In this document: piece after piece, positions 26,742 to 36,097 of the stretch | Numbering within the stretch: the first letter of the stretch is position 1 | Layout of the letters: every line of letters starts with the position of its first letter | Assembly (NCBI GenBank): GCA_965116945.1 | Contig: OZ220734.1 | Location: 186,001-250,000, forward strand | Length of the DNA stretch: 64,000 nucleotides | From: Plut-88900 sp965116945 | GTDB taxonomy: Bacteria > Chloroflexota > Dehalococcoidia > Plut-88900 | Direction of reading: 5' to 3' | Position numbers and translations under genes: made by a program | The notes under the pieces: generated by a model | What the model was told of the DNA's origin: nothing | Databases searched by the model: none | Seen by the model: the letters and a program-made list of their open reading frames with translations, nothing else

Positions 26742-27329
26742 CGGACTGAGCGACTACACTGCCTGATAAGGTGTTGCTACGCGAACGATCGGCGCAAAGA
26801 CCATAAGAGCCCAACGCCGGACCAACTCTATGGCATCAAAAAACGCCAAAGGCTGCTTGGCCGGCAATAAAACACTATTGTATCTTCAGGACCCAGTAAG
26901 ACTGCCGTCGTTTGACCTTCAGTGACGTTCTGGCGCTATCCCAAGTCATCACGGGTTCCGCCTCCCTACGCATTCAGCGACGAGTGTATAGGGCTCGGTA
27001 TAACGGCTCCATCGTAGTCTTGCCCTACTAGACTAGAAGGGCTCAGATTTGCGAATTCTAAATAATATGCGCGTTGCTTCGGAAGTCCCGATCATCCGCC
27101 CAAAAAAGCCCCTCCAAAGTCCATCAGAGCTCCCTTGAAGATGCCGAACGCCCGAAGGCTGTTTCCGTTCGTAGAATCTTTCTCGGCTGGCGGGGGTCCA
27201 AGGCGATTGCCCCACCAAAGTCCTCAGAAGACCACCCGAGGTACAGGAGCTCTAAATAGGTCCTCCTTTGACGTTGAGGTATTCGATGTACTTGAGGCCA
27301 TACGGTGCGGCTAAGAACTTATGCGGGGC
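26742..27329 (+). other. Convergent intergenic stretch
   Basis: It lies between the + strand module B operon and the - strand PLD/kinase-helicase operon. No credible gene, RNA or clear rho-independent terminator is seen. Confidence 0.3.
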
Positions 27330-28850
27330 TCAGGAACCAAAAAGTGAGGCTGCATTTTCCTTCCATAGGGCGACGTCACCAGGTCTCTCGGAATAGGTAC
27401 TCGTTTCCCTTCGGTATCCTGAATCGCGCTGTCCCCGATAAGACAGCCAGTTAAAGCTTCCCGATGCACAAAACAGGTCATCACAGATGATGAACTTTTC
27501 GTGAGTTTCCGTAAGTTTTACTATCAATCTATGCCGCTGGGACTTAGGAATGAGTTTCCTCAATTCTCCCAGTGCTTTTTCTCCCTTTGCCTTGTTGCGG
27601 AATCCATCGGGGCCTCGTCTTCTATTGACACCGAATCCCCAGGCAATCCTCACAGTCACGTCCCTCCCTATAGCCGCCGCTAATAGTCTGCAGATCTCGT
27701 CGTCGAATGCGTAAGGATCAATCCAAGCAGACACCAAGGTAAGCTCAGAGGATGCGCTGTTTATGGCTCGAAGCAGTAAGTGTCTATGTTCTTCGGTCTT
27801 GATGAGGCGAGTTTCGCCTCTGGTCATTTTCATTAATTTGTCTTCACGCTCAGCCAGCTTATTCTCCAGCATTAACCTTGCGGCTTCCAACTCATCAATT
27901 TTCCTAGCAAGATCGGCGCGCTCCTCCTCACTTTGGGTAATTCCCTGGGTTGCTTTGGCCTCCGCAACAGCCAGGTCCTTGTCTACGACATCGCTGTGAA
28001 TCTCGTCTATATCGGTAATGAGAGAATTTTCTTCCCATGATGCGGATACCGAACTGACTCGATGCAATGACGAGCCAGCGTTCTTGAGTTCTTCTGGTAC
28101 AAGATCGGCTCCGCTTTCTGCGAGTCTCTGTATTGCGGAGGACTCTTCCTGGAGATATTGATGAGCACGAAAAGCAGCAAACGTAGACTGACTGGACCCG
28201 GGTACCGACAGTTTGACAACTACAACATCGTCGCGGTACTTGAGCCACATATCCTTTATGTCGGCTAATTCCAAGATTTCTGCCGGCTCGCGCCGGTGCA
28301 AATGGACGTTATCGTAGTCTCTAACCTCGTCGAGTTTGAGATTGCTCAGTCTGGGTCTGCGCGGCTTGGCGGGAACAACAAAGAGGCCTTCCCTTCGAGC
28401 AATGTTCCCGTCCAACAGCCGGTTAGTATCTATGTCTATGATCCTCTTGGTTAGATAGTCGTATGGAACTCTCGGGTGTCGATTCCTCGGGCGCAGGGAC
28501 CTCCCTCCCGCTCTCAAGACCTCCCGACCTTTATCAGTGATTTCGATGCCGAGATCAAATCGCTGAGCCACCAACCCGTCATTAAGAAGCTCAGCAGCCG
28601 CCTCGGCCACGTATCGATCCGACAAGCCCAACAACCTGCCGAGTTCGGCAGGTTGGGCAACACCAAGGTACGACAGTTGCAGGATGAATCGGGCAGGGGT
28701 GGAAAGTTCATGCTCGGCCATCTCCACTACCCTAAGACGAATATCATAGACTGGAAGGCATACCTGAAATGCAACGTCTACGTTGTGGTCTGGGAACCTG
28801 CGATGAGCACGTGCAGCTACGGCAGCGTACTCCTTATCTGACGTGGTCAT
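27330..28850 (-). CDS. PLD-family nuclease-like protein with winged-helix N terminus, 506 aa
   Basis: It starts at the ATG whose complement is at 28850-28848, giving an ATGA overlap with the upstream kinase-helicase. A longer start at 28886 would overlap more. Domains: a winged-helix-like region (about residues 50-90, 'PAELGRLLGLSDRYVAEAA'), a middle region, a coiled coil (about 290-345), then a phospholipase-D domain with 'THEKFIICDD' (HxK...D) and 'ASGSFNWLSY' (about 447-470). One HKD motif suggests a dimeric PLD-type nuclease. Cotranslation with a helicase suggests a DNA-targeting defence pair. Confidence 0.7.
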   Translation of the reverse strand: MTTSDKEYAAVAARAHRRFPDHNVDVAFQVCLPVYDIRLRVVEMAEHELSTPARFILQLSYLGVAQPAELGRLLGLSDRYVAEAAAELLNDGLVAQRFDLGIEITDKGREVLRAGGRSLRPRNRHPRVPYDYLTKRIIDIDTNRLLDGNIARREGLFVVPAKPRRPRLSNLKLDEVRDYDNVHLHRREPAEILELADIKDMWLKYRDDVVVVKLSVPGSSQSTFAAFRAHQYLQEESSAIQRLAESGADLVPEELKNAGSSLHRVSSVSASWEENSLITDIDEIHSDVVDKDLAVAEAKATQGITQSEEERADLARKIDELEAARLMLENKLAEREDKLMKMTRGETRLIKTEEHRHLLLRAINSASSELTLVSAWIDPYAFDDEICRLLAAAIGRDVTVRIAWGFGVNRRRGPDGFRNKAKGEKALGELRKLIPKSQRHRLIVKLTETHEKFIICDDLFCASGSFNWLSYRGQRDSGYRRETSTYSERPGDVALWKENAASLFGS

Positions 28851-31800
28851 AGAAGATTCACTAGATTGGACGGGACTATCTTGCACTCATCTGGGTGCGA
28901 GCGTATGTGATTGAGAACTCCTGCAAATGGATTCACCTCCGGTCCCATTGTGGCATTCTCCATCATGAAGTCGTCTCCCACGATGACGAGCAAATCGCGA
29001 GCTCGAGACAAAGCTACGTTTATGCGGCGATAGTCCTTCAGGAACCCGATAATGCTGTTCCGGTTAGAGCGCACAGTAGAATAGACTACGACATCGCATT
29101 CGCGGCCCTGGAACGAATCGACCGTAGCAATCTCGATCTCCAGATTTCGCCACCTACTACGATCCACAGGATCAATCTGGGTGGTGAGACGTTCAACCTG
29201 GGCCGAATAGCCGGTGATTACCCCCACGGTTGGTCTTCGTCGACGCTCCCTGCACCTAGATTCCATCTTGTGGAGTAACTTGAGAACCGTATCTGCCTCG
29301 GCTAGGTTGGCGAAGGACTCTCCCGAACGGCTCTCTGCCTTGTTCGGCAGGGACGAGGTAGATATCCAGGTTACAGGAGCAGGCATCCAGTCGAAGGTTC
29401 GCCCACGTGAGCGTGGAAGCTCTCCATTCTCCAGTTTGCCTTCATAGAACACCGCACTCACGAGACTCCCTATAGCTGGCTGCATACGGTACTGGGTTCG
29501 GAGACTCGCAATGTGCTCTTGAGTCGATCCCTCCGCTTGTTCGATCAAGCTTTGAAAGAGACTGGTATCTAGATTGTAGTCATCGGATGAACTACCGGAG
29601 TCTTGCATGACCAACGCATCTACCATCGGTGGCAGCTGGTGCTGGTCTCCGACCAGAATCGTTCGCTCTGATCTAACTATAGGGACGAGAATCTCTGGGA
29701 CCGTGGCACGGCCTGCCTCGTCGACTATTGCCCAATCGAAGCTGGTTTCTGGTGCTGATGTTCCTTTGTTCCGATCACCCTTAAACAGATTGGCGCTGAA
29801 CAGGCAGGTCGCTGCTACGACACGTGCCGACCTGCCTATGAGGTGCTGAAAATCAGAAGTGAGGCCAACCACTCCTGTCCATTGCGAAAGCGTCTTTCGC
29901 AGTTCCTGTATCCTGCGAAGCTCCTGCTGCGCTGGGTCATCCTCTTGAGACTGAGGTAGATCAGGGGTCGCAGCGGCTTCTATGATCTTGGCAAGAGCGA
30001 CAGACTCATCCTTCACGTCGTCCATATCGATGGGATTGGGAAGTAACTCATTCAGGGCATCAATCTGTTCCCGCAACTGGGTCCGGGCCTGCTCTACTGC
30101 GTCTGCTGCTTCGGACTTGTTGGCATCAGGAGTATCGGAACCAAGAGATACATACTCTAGTTCGTAGTCTCGTAGCTGCGCTACCATGTCCTTAGCTTCT
30201 GCGATCCACTCCTCTAACATCCCTACATTTGCGGTTTCAGAGTCAGACGGTTCGCTACTTGCCTTAACTGCCGCTCTTGCTTCACGTTCAGATTGGCGCA
30301 ATTCCTCGATCACCGGCTGGCACTTGTCCAGTACCTCCCGGCGCCAGGAGAGTGCTCGTTCTTCCAATGTCCAGGCCTCCCCACCAGAGCTAATCCTCTC
30401 CGCACGACCGATGCGCACCATCTCTGGGGCAGGGTCATCTGAGGCTTTGGCTATCTGAGTCAAGGCATGATCGACCGCAACGTTTGATTGGGAACTTAGC
30501 AAGATTCTAGCCTCCGGGTGTCGGTGCAATATCTGAAGGACGATCTCGGCGATCACGGAGGTCTTGCCTGTGCCAGGCGGACCTTGAATGAGGAACAGCT
30601 CATTGCTTGACACGGCTTTTCTGACTACCGCCTTCGCATCGTCGGACAAGTGGTCTTGGAAGAAATAGACATTTGTTTCCGGGCTGCGAGTCGTGCCCGA
30701 CGGATCAATGATTACATTTGCCAGGTTGGGATTAGCCATCTGCTCATATAGGAACGCATTCACCGCGAACTGCTGACGCGTGTTAGCAGACCTAGCTTCC
30801 ATCATGTTGACAGTTAGAAATCCCGTTCTTGGAATGGGTGCCTCATCCCATACCGGTCGGCGAGTCTGTCTGGCCACTTCGACAGTGCGCCCACGTATCG
30901 CGACAAGGTTGCCAACTGGCTGCGGTCGTGCCTGTACAGATTCCCTTATGGCTAGGGGCGTATCATCCTCCCAATTCAAGCCGTCTGGTGGGAGTTTCGT
31001 CAGCGTGAACCGCAAGTAGTCTGGTTCTTCGACTACTGCCGAATACGCCAATACCGATGACTCATTCTCGATGCGCCTAAGTTCGTTGCTTAGGGCGGAC
31101 CTCCACCGTTCTATGAACTCGCGTCGCGAACTTCTTTGTTCATGCTTCACTGCTCCCACAGTTTCGTAGGAGTGCAATTTCGATAGAAGATCAGTTAGAT
31201 CACCGGCGGCTGCTCTCAAAGAGGGGCCATCTTCTTCCGATCGAAACCATCCTTGTACTGGCGACCACATTGCCCTGTAAGACATTGACCGCCCGCGCTC
31301 TGCTTCGAGATTTGCAATGTAGGGGATATGAACGGCTTTCACGATAAGTGAGTCGCCGTTTTCATTAGGAGTGCAGACTAGACGCAGAGAAGATCCTAGG
31401 ATAACGAGATCATTCTCATTTCGATTATCTGAATGAATATCGACTTCATCAAGTTCCATTCCACCTAGATCATCTAGTAAGACTTCAGCGACTTCTTGGA
31501 AATCCTCCCTCAAAGTGTAACCAGCAGAGACGATGTCCCGGATCGCACTATTGGTTAGTATTAGAAAGTGGCTAGGCAGCTTCTCCACTCTTCTGGTGAT
31601 GTCAAGTGCTGACAATAGCTCGCTTCCGCTGGTAGGACGGTCCTCGGGTTTGGCTTCCAGCATCCTCTTCAGGATGTTTCTAAGCAAAGGAGGGCCGCTC
31701 ACAAACTGGTCCACCATTGAAGGCGTTGGCCCTTCATGGGGCGGTTCTTGATTGGACAACAGGTGGAAAAAGGTAGCCCCAAGCGAATAGATGTCTGAAC

Positions 31801-32401
31801 TCGTTGAAGCAGGCTCGGCCGACCTCTGCTCAGGAGATGCGTATCCGCCACTCCAGTATCCTGCGAGCGTCTCGCCGACCGTCAGCTGAGTAAGCAATTT
31901 GCTAATACCAAAGTCTGTGAGCATCGGGCGCCCGCTCGGGTCGAATAGTATGTTGGACGGTTTAATGTCGCGATGGACTACATTTTCCGAGTGGGCGTGG
32001 ACCAGTGCCTCGGCAAGCTCTCGAATGACCCGGTAAGGTTCAATGTTCCCATACTGCATGCGCTGCTTGCCGGCTAGGTATTTATCCAGCGAATAGGGAA
32101 GGTAGTCAAAAACCAGAAAGAAGGCTTGTTCCGTGTCAGACCACGCGCTATGCCTGAGCGCAACAATGTTTGGGTGTCGGAGCCGCTTAAGGGCACCAGT
32201 CTCGCGCTTGAACAGCTCATGTTTGATTTCGTCACCGTGCGAAGTATCCAGAATCTTGACGGCAACCTCTACCTCGCCAGAGGCGTTGTCTTGAGCACGA
32301 TAAACGGAGCTCATCTTGCCAGCTCCGATCTGTTCCCGAAGAACAAATCGCCCCTCTAGCACATCACCTCGTCTACTAGATCCGAAGTCAGCCATGTTCA
32401 T
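28847..32401 (-). CDS. Ser/Thr protein kinase - SF1 helicase fusion, 1184 aa
   Basis: Residues 1 to about 275 form a complete Hanks-type kinase: 'IGAGKMSSVYRA', 'VAVKIL', 'VVHRDIKPSNILF', 'LTDFGISKL', 'GYASPEQRS'. A middle region (about 280-560) precedes a UPF1-like SF1 helicase. Its motifs are Walker A 'IQGPPGTGKTS' (about 604), 'VDEAGRATVPE' (about 889), 'LVGDQHQLPP', 'LRTQYRMQPAIG', 'VDSFQGRECDVV' and 'VALSRARDLLVIVGD'. A coiled coil splits the helicase. All catalytic residues look intact. An in-frame ATG two codons later is an alternative start. Phosphorylation may gate helicase or nuclease action; that is inference. Confidence 0.85.
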   Translation of the reverse strand: MNMADFGSSRRGDVLEGRFVLREQIGAGKMSSVYRAQDNASGEVEVAVKILDTSHGDEIKHELFKRETGALKRLRHPNIVALRHSAWSDTEQAFFLVFDYLPYSLDKYLAGKQRMQYGNIEPYRVIRELAEALVHAHSENVVHRDIKPSNILFDPSGRPMLTDFGISKLLTQLTVGETLAGYWSGGYASPEQRSAEPASTSSDIYSLGATFFHLLSNQEPPHEGPTPSMVDQFVSGPPLLRNILKRMLEAKPEDRPTSGSELLSALDITRRVEKLPSHFLILTNSAIRDIVSAGYTLREDFQEVAEVLLDDLGGMELDEVDIHSDNRNENDLVILGSSLRLVCTPNENGDSLIVKAVHIPYIANLEAERGRSMSYRAMWSPVQGWFRSEEDGPSLRAAAGDLTDLLSKLHSYETVGAVKHEQRSSRREFIERWRSALSNELRRIENESSVLAYSAVVEEPDYLRFTLTKLPPDGLNWEDDTPLAIRESVQARPQPVGNLVAIRGRTVEVARQTRRPVWDEAPIPRTGFLTVNMMEARSANTRQQFAVNAFLYEQMANPNLANVIIDPSGTTRSPETNVYFFQDHLSDDAKAVVRKAVSSNELFLIQGPPGTGKTSVIAEIVLQILHRHPEARILLSSQSNVAVDHALTQIAKASDDPAPEMVRIGRAERISSGGEAWTLEERALSWRREVLDKCQPVIEELRQSEREARAAVKASSEPSDSETANVGMLEEWIAEAKDMVAQLRDYELEYVSLGSDTPDANKSEAADAVEQARTQLREQIDALNELLPNPIDMDDVKDESVALAKIIEAAATPDLPQSQEDDPAQQELRRIQELRKTLSQWTGVVGLTSDFQHLIGRSARVVAATCLFSANLFKGDRNKGTSAPETSFDWAIVDEAGRATVPEILVPIVRSERTILVGDQHQLPPMVDALVMQDSGSSSDDYNLDTSLFQSLIEQAEGSTQEHIASLRTQYRMQPAIGSLVSAVFYEGKLENGELPRSRGRTFDWMPAPVTWISTSSLPNKAESRSGESFANLAEADTVLKLLHKMESRCRERRRRPTVGVITGYSAQVERLTTQIDPVDRSRWRNLEIEIATVDSFQGRECDVVVYSTVRSNRNSIIGFLKDYRRINVALSRARDLLVIVGDDFMMENATMGPEVNPFAGVLNHIRSHPDECKIVPSNLVNLL

Positions 32402-33440
32402 TCGGTCAGGCTAATCCTTAACAGAGAAACGAAATCAGACTAGCACGGGTCTCGTCTCTAAATTGCAACAAGGACCGGATTCCCTCAATTGATCGCGAAT
32501 TGGCACTGATGCTGATTCTCCACTGTTGTCCTTTAGTGCACGTTCTGTAGTGTGTGAGCCATTATTATAATATTGAATCAAAATCCCACCATCAAACCTA
32601 TTTGATGGCGGCAACCGGAGTATACGGCCGAGAGTTGGTAAGAGGGGACATCCACCAGTATAAGCTGTGACAACTACCACCGATGTCTCCCGACTCTAGT
32701 ATGTATAACTTAAGCAAGACTTCCCATCCAAGCCTTCTAAAATCGATCTCCCACGATTCGCTTGGCCGGACACGAACACACGGTGGCTTAGAGGGGTATT
32801 AGGATTCTTGAACTGATTTTGGGCCTCCCACCGAAGAGTTCCCAGAGCAGCCTTGTCACAGCCCACCTCTCAACCCAATCCTTAATGGGATTTAACTTCG
32901 TTCTGCGGCCAACCTCAGCAATGTCGGCTCACCAAGAGGGACTTGAACTCACCTGCAGCAAATAGGCATTTGCCACTAAATTGCAAGGGTGAACTTCGAA
33001 GAAAAGGTTCTGTCTTTTGTACGGTCGTGGTCGCCATACAGGATTCGAACCTTCCGGGACGCAATCTACCAACACCAAAGGTGTAAATTCGAACCGTCCA
33101 TTCAAAGTTCTGTACATAGCTAGAGCAGGTGCTCTCGGAGGTACTCCAATGAAATACAATAGGAGGTGTCAATGCCGACCAAAGCCCCTGGTTTTGTGAT
33201 GCCGAATCCTATTACCAAACACACCCCAAAACGATGTGGTAAGGGATGTGGGAATCTAACCATCAGAGACCCTAAATCAGTCACAATTCGTAATCCCACC
33301 CTCGGATTCAAACTCCCACTTTGGGGATTCTCCTGCTACGCATTAAAGAGTGCCTACGGATTGGGTGAACCTTGGGCAACTTGTAGTGGGCCAAGCCAGC
33401 GAGAAGCTCCTCCTGAACAATACTGCAATCCGGATATTAA
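32402..33440 (+). other. Non-coding decayed stretch at the right side of the island
   Basis: No gene is supported. Several T-arm-like motifs occur on the - strand side (near 32940, 33045 and 33300, reading GGGACTTGAACTC, GGATTCGAACC and GGATTCAAACTCC on the + strand). They resemble degenerate tRNA 3' ends, but no full tRNA can be folded. Confidence 0.35.
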
Positions 33441-33605
33441 CCTTGATGTCTGACAGACAAGCAGGTAAAGTTGGACAAGCAAGCATCACAGGAGGCTGTA
33501 ATCCGACACCCTGCCTAGGACAAAGTTGGGACCGGCCTCGTCGGTGATTCGTAGCTGAGAGACCGGCAGCAGCGGCAGAAATGACTTGACTGCTTCCCAA
33601 GCAGG
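33441..33605 (+). repeat. Right island-boundary direct repeat
   Basis: It matches 8134-8280 in order, with a short insertion near 33465-33482. Unlike the left copy it runs without a break into the T arm and acceptor end of tRNA-Gly(CCC). This is the layout expected of an attachment site used by a tRNA-targeting integrase. No integrase gene remains in the window. Confidence 0.7.
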
Positions 33606-33638
33606 AGGTCGAGGGTTCGAATCCCTTCGCCCGCTCCA
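33589..33638 (+). pseudogene. 3' half of tRNA-Gly(CCC)
   Basis: The anticodon arm has loop TTCCCAA (anticodon CCC). It is followed by a T arm with GGTTCGAATCC and an acceptor strand CGCCCGC with discriminator T and encoded CCA, as in bacterial tRNA-Gly. The D arm and 5' acceptor strand are absent, replaced by the island repeat. It is therefore an integration scar, with the intact tRNA presumably beyond the left side of this window. Confidence 0.75.
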
Positions 33639-33649
33639 CACCCAACCCG

Positions 33650-34432
33650 ATGTTCATACTCTCAGACGCTGACCTTAAATTCATCGTCGAGACCCTGACG
33701 CCGGATACCCGCGACCATATCAGAGTCGCTCAAGCGGTCCGGGACAAGCCGGAGATCCTGGATGCAATGATCGGGGATTCCCTTCTTGTGTACAGGGTGA
33801 TGAATGACGAGGAGGTGGTGGTGCACATCTCGCCGCGTCTGTTATTCACGATTTTGCTGAGACAGACGCGCCGGGACCTGGACAACCAGCCATATATCAA
33901 CGAGATCGGGGAGCGAGGGGAGGTGATCCCGGTGTTCGAGTCGTCTCGTGTGGCGGACTTGCTGGATGAGGAGCCGCCTCGAGAATATCTGGCGGATATG
34001 ATGTCGTCGTTTTCCAAGACATACTCCACGGTAATGTACTCGCTGGAGAGGGGTCGGTTGAGGAAGAGGCGGTTCAGCAGCATGGACATGGACGACATGA
34101 TCTATGCAGCCCGTCATGCAGACCCGGAGGAAAGACCCAACTATTATCGCCGGGTGGCGGACATTGCATTGTTCATGACGGGTGTTTTTCCTTACCAAGC
34201 CATACGCAGTCCCAGGCGGAGAAGATTTGCGCACCGGCGGACGATGGCAGACTACGAACGGGAGGGCAGTGCGTTTTACGGGATGGCGGCGAGGGAGTTG
34301 GATGTACCGGAGCTTGGGGATGTGATGACGACGCTGTCGGAGAACTTCACGTTAGCGCGTCGGGCGTTGAACCATTTGAGTGAGAGGTATATCCGGGCGC
34401 GGAGTTCCAGGCTGTTCGGGATGGAGGAATAG
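33650..34432 (+). CDS. Conserved-looking hypothetical protein, 260 aa
   Basis: It begins 11 bases after the tRNA-Gly CCA. The protein is soluble and helical, rich in Arg, Asp and Met, with 'RPNYYRRVADIALFMTGVFP' in the middle and an Arg-rich segment (RSPRRRRFAHRR, about residue 185). No family is recognised and no membrane segment is seen. It is the first gene of the G-skewed backbone. Confidence 0.65.
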   Translation: MFILSDADLKFIVETLTPDTRDHIRVAQAVRDKPEILDAMIGDSLLVYRVMNDEEVVVHISPRLLFTILLRQTRRDLDNQPYINEIGERGEVIPVFESSRVADLLDEEPPREYLADMMSSFSKTYSTVMYSLERGRLRKRRFSSMDMDDMIYAARHADPEERPNYYRRVADIALFMTGVFPYQAIRSPRRRRFAHRRTMADYEREGSAFYGMAARELDVPELGDVMTTLSENFTLARRALNHLSERYIRARSSRLFGMEE

Positions 34433-34663
34433 GGGGAGTAATACCCGCTCCACGACGTGTTCCTGTCAGGATATTCCCGCTTAACCGCCGACCGCTCTTT
34501 CCGTATCGCCCACGTCAATCGATCACTCCCCCCGCTCATACTTCGAGTGCCTCAGCACGAGCGGCCCGTCCACCCCACCACGAGACAATGTTCAAGGGTG
34601 GGATGGAAAGGGAGAGACGGGGAAATGCCCAAATGCAATGTTTATTCAGCCAGGATCGCTGGA

Positions 34664-34692
34664 GATTTCTCGCGGGGCATCGGAATGACAGG
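34664..34692 (+). repeat. Dispersed repeat copy 1 (CTCGCGGGGC / GGAATGACAG)
   Basis: This copy matches 37255-37282 and 47992-48019, all on the + strand and all intergenic. It resembles short dispersed repeats common in Chloroflexota-like genomes. Confidence 0.6.
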
Positions 34693-34704
34693 AGGAAAGG
34701 GGGG

Positions 34705-35619
34705 TTAGGGGACGATCAGCGGGTTGGCTTCGGTGAGGACGTGAGTCTCGGCGGTGAGGGCTTCGCGGAGTAGGCGAGGGAGGAGGAATAGGCCCTTGTG
34801 GGTATTGCCGTCGTAGGCACGGCAGGGCTTGGTGAGGCGAGTTGCAAGGGCAGAATTGACGTCGGCCTCGGAAAGATTGGTCGGGTCCAGGGTCTGGCTG
34901 GCAGTCGCGAAACCCCAATCGCCTCCGAAGCTGGGGACAACTATGTGGTAGGGGAGAACCTTGTTGAAGACCTGAGAAAGAGTGTAGGTGATGGCAGTGA
35001 AGGCTTCGGAGCGAAGGTAGTCTGCGGACTCGGCCTGGAGGGCCATTATGCCACCGGGATTGAGACGGTCACGCACGACACCGAAGAAGCCCTCCGTGAA
35101 TAGGAGGGCGGAAGGGTTGCCTTCCACGGGGTCGGAGAGGTCTATGAAAATAACGTCAAAGGACGAGTCGGTATTTTCGAGGTAGTCGGCGGCGTCCATG
35201 TGGAGAAGGGTGGTGCGGGGGTCATCAAAGGCGCCTGCGTGCCAGGCAGGAAGGTGTCGGCGTGAGGCTTCGACTACCTCTTGATCGATATCAACCATGA
35301 CTGCCTTTTCAACGCTCTGGTGGGTGAGGACGTCCCTGAGGGTCGCTCCTTCGCCGCCACCGGCTATGAAGACGCTCCGGGGCTTGGGATGGGTGATCAT
35401 GGCGGGGTGGACGAGAATCTCGTGGTAGATGAACTCGTCGGTTTCCGAGGACTGAGTCTTGCCATCGAGAACGAGTGTGCGGCCGAAGGGGAGGGTGTCG
35501 ACTATCTTGATGGACTGGAAGGGACTCTGACCGGAGTAGACTACACCGGAGATCCTGGCTTCCTGGTAAAGGTCATCAGCAATCGACTCGCGGAGCCAGG
35601 TGCTGGGGTCCCGGGTCAT
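34705..35619 (-). CDS. speE: Spermidine synthase, 304 aa
   Basis: This polyamine aminopropyltransferase transfers aminopropyl from decarboxylated AdoMet to putrescine. It has the N-terminal beta domain ('GRTLVLDGKTQSSETDEFIYHEILVHPAM'-like region, about residues 45-75). The Rossmann core has 'VFIAGGGEGATLRDVL' and 'VMVDIDQEVV', and the active-site loop 'FIDLSDPVEG' has the catalytic Asp. The length is slightly above the usual 280-290. It lies 31 bases downstream of speD on the same strand, so the pair makes spermidine from putrescine and AdoMet. Confidence 0.93.
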   Translation of the reverse strand: MTRDPSTWLRESIADDLYQEARISGVVYSGQSPFQSIKIVDTLPFGRTLVLDGKTQSSETDEFIYHEILVHPAMITHPKPRSVFIAGGGEGATLRDVLTHQSVEKAVMVDIDQEVVEASRRHLPAWHAGAFDDPRTTLLHMDAADYLENTDSSFDVIFIDLSDPVEGNPSALLFTEGFFGVVRDRLNPGGIMALQAESADYLRSEAFTAITYTLSQVFNKVLPYHIVVPSFGGDWGFATASQTLDPTNLSEADVNSALATRLTKPCRAYDGNTHKGLFLLPRLLREALTAETHVLTEANPLIVP

Positions 35620-35650
35620 GGCTTGATGCTTCCGACTCGAATACTGCGGG

Positions 35651-36025
35651 CTAGGAGCCGACAGAGACCGGGCTAGGGGTGAGGATTCCCCGATTAACGA
35701 CCATAAGGGAGGGATCCTTGCAGTCGAAGCGCTCTATGAGGAGTTCGGCGATGCGATTAGGGTCGAAGGTCTGGCTGCAGGTGAATACGTCGACGGCTGC
35801 ATAGGCGTGTTCGGGCCAAGTGTGGATACAGATATGGGACTCGGAGATGGGTACCACGCCAGTCACGCCCTGGGGGTCAAATTTGTGGAAGGACTCACCG
35901 AGGACTCGGGCGCCCATGTGCTCGGCGGCGGACAGAATCGCTTCTCTGACAAAGTGCAGATCGTCCAGCAGGACGCTGTCACAGTTCTTCAGTTCCAGCA
36001 GTAAGTGGTTTCCCAGGACATTCAA
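35651..36025 (-). CDS. speD: AdoMet decarboxylase proenzyme, 124 aa
   Basis: This is a short, prokaryotic class 1B (SpeH-type) enzyme. The self-cleavage site 'SESHICIHTWPEH' yields the pyruvoyl-Ser group, and 'DVFTCSQ' carries the active-site Cys. Length is typical for the family. It is first in the speD-speE operon behind a strong predicted promoter. Confidence 0.95.
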   Translation of the reverse strand: MNVLGNHLLLELKNCDSVLLDDLHFVREAILSAAEHMGARVLGESFHKFDPQGVTGVVPISESHICIHTWPEHAYAAVDVFTCSQTFDPNRIAELLIERFDCKDPSLMVVNRGILTPSPVSVGS

Positions 36026-36068
36026 TCACCCGCCCCCCGTTGTGGATTTGCGTAAGCGTAGAGGACGC

Positions 36069-36097
36069 ATTATATAAATCACGGCGTAGGCTGGCAA
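36069..36097 (-). promoter_or_regulatory. Predicted sigma70-type promoter of speD-speE
   Basis: Reading the - strand: TTGCCA (36097-36092), 17 bases, then TATAAT (36074-36069). The ATG of speD is at 36025, leaving a leader of about 35-40 bases. Confidence 0.65.

Noticed and set aside
33343..33684. 113-codon - strand frame with 'AKGFEPSTSCLG'
   Set aside because: This is the well-known spurious translation of the reverse complement of a tRNA 3' end; here it reads the tRNA-Gly scar and the island repeat.
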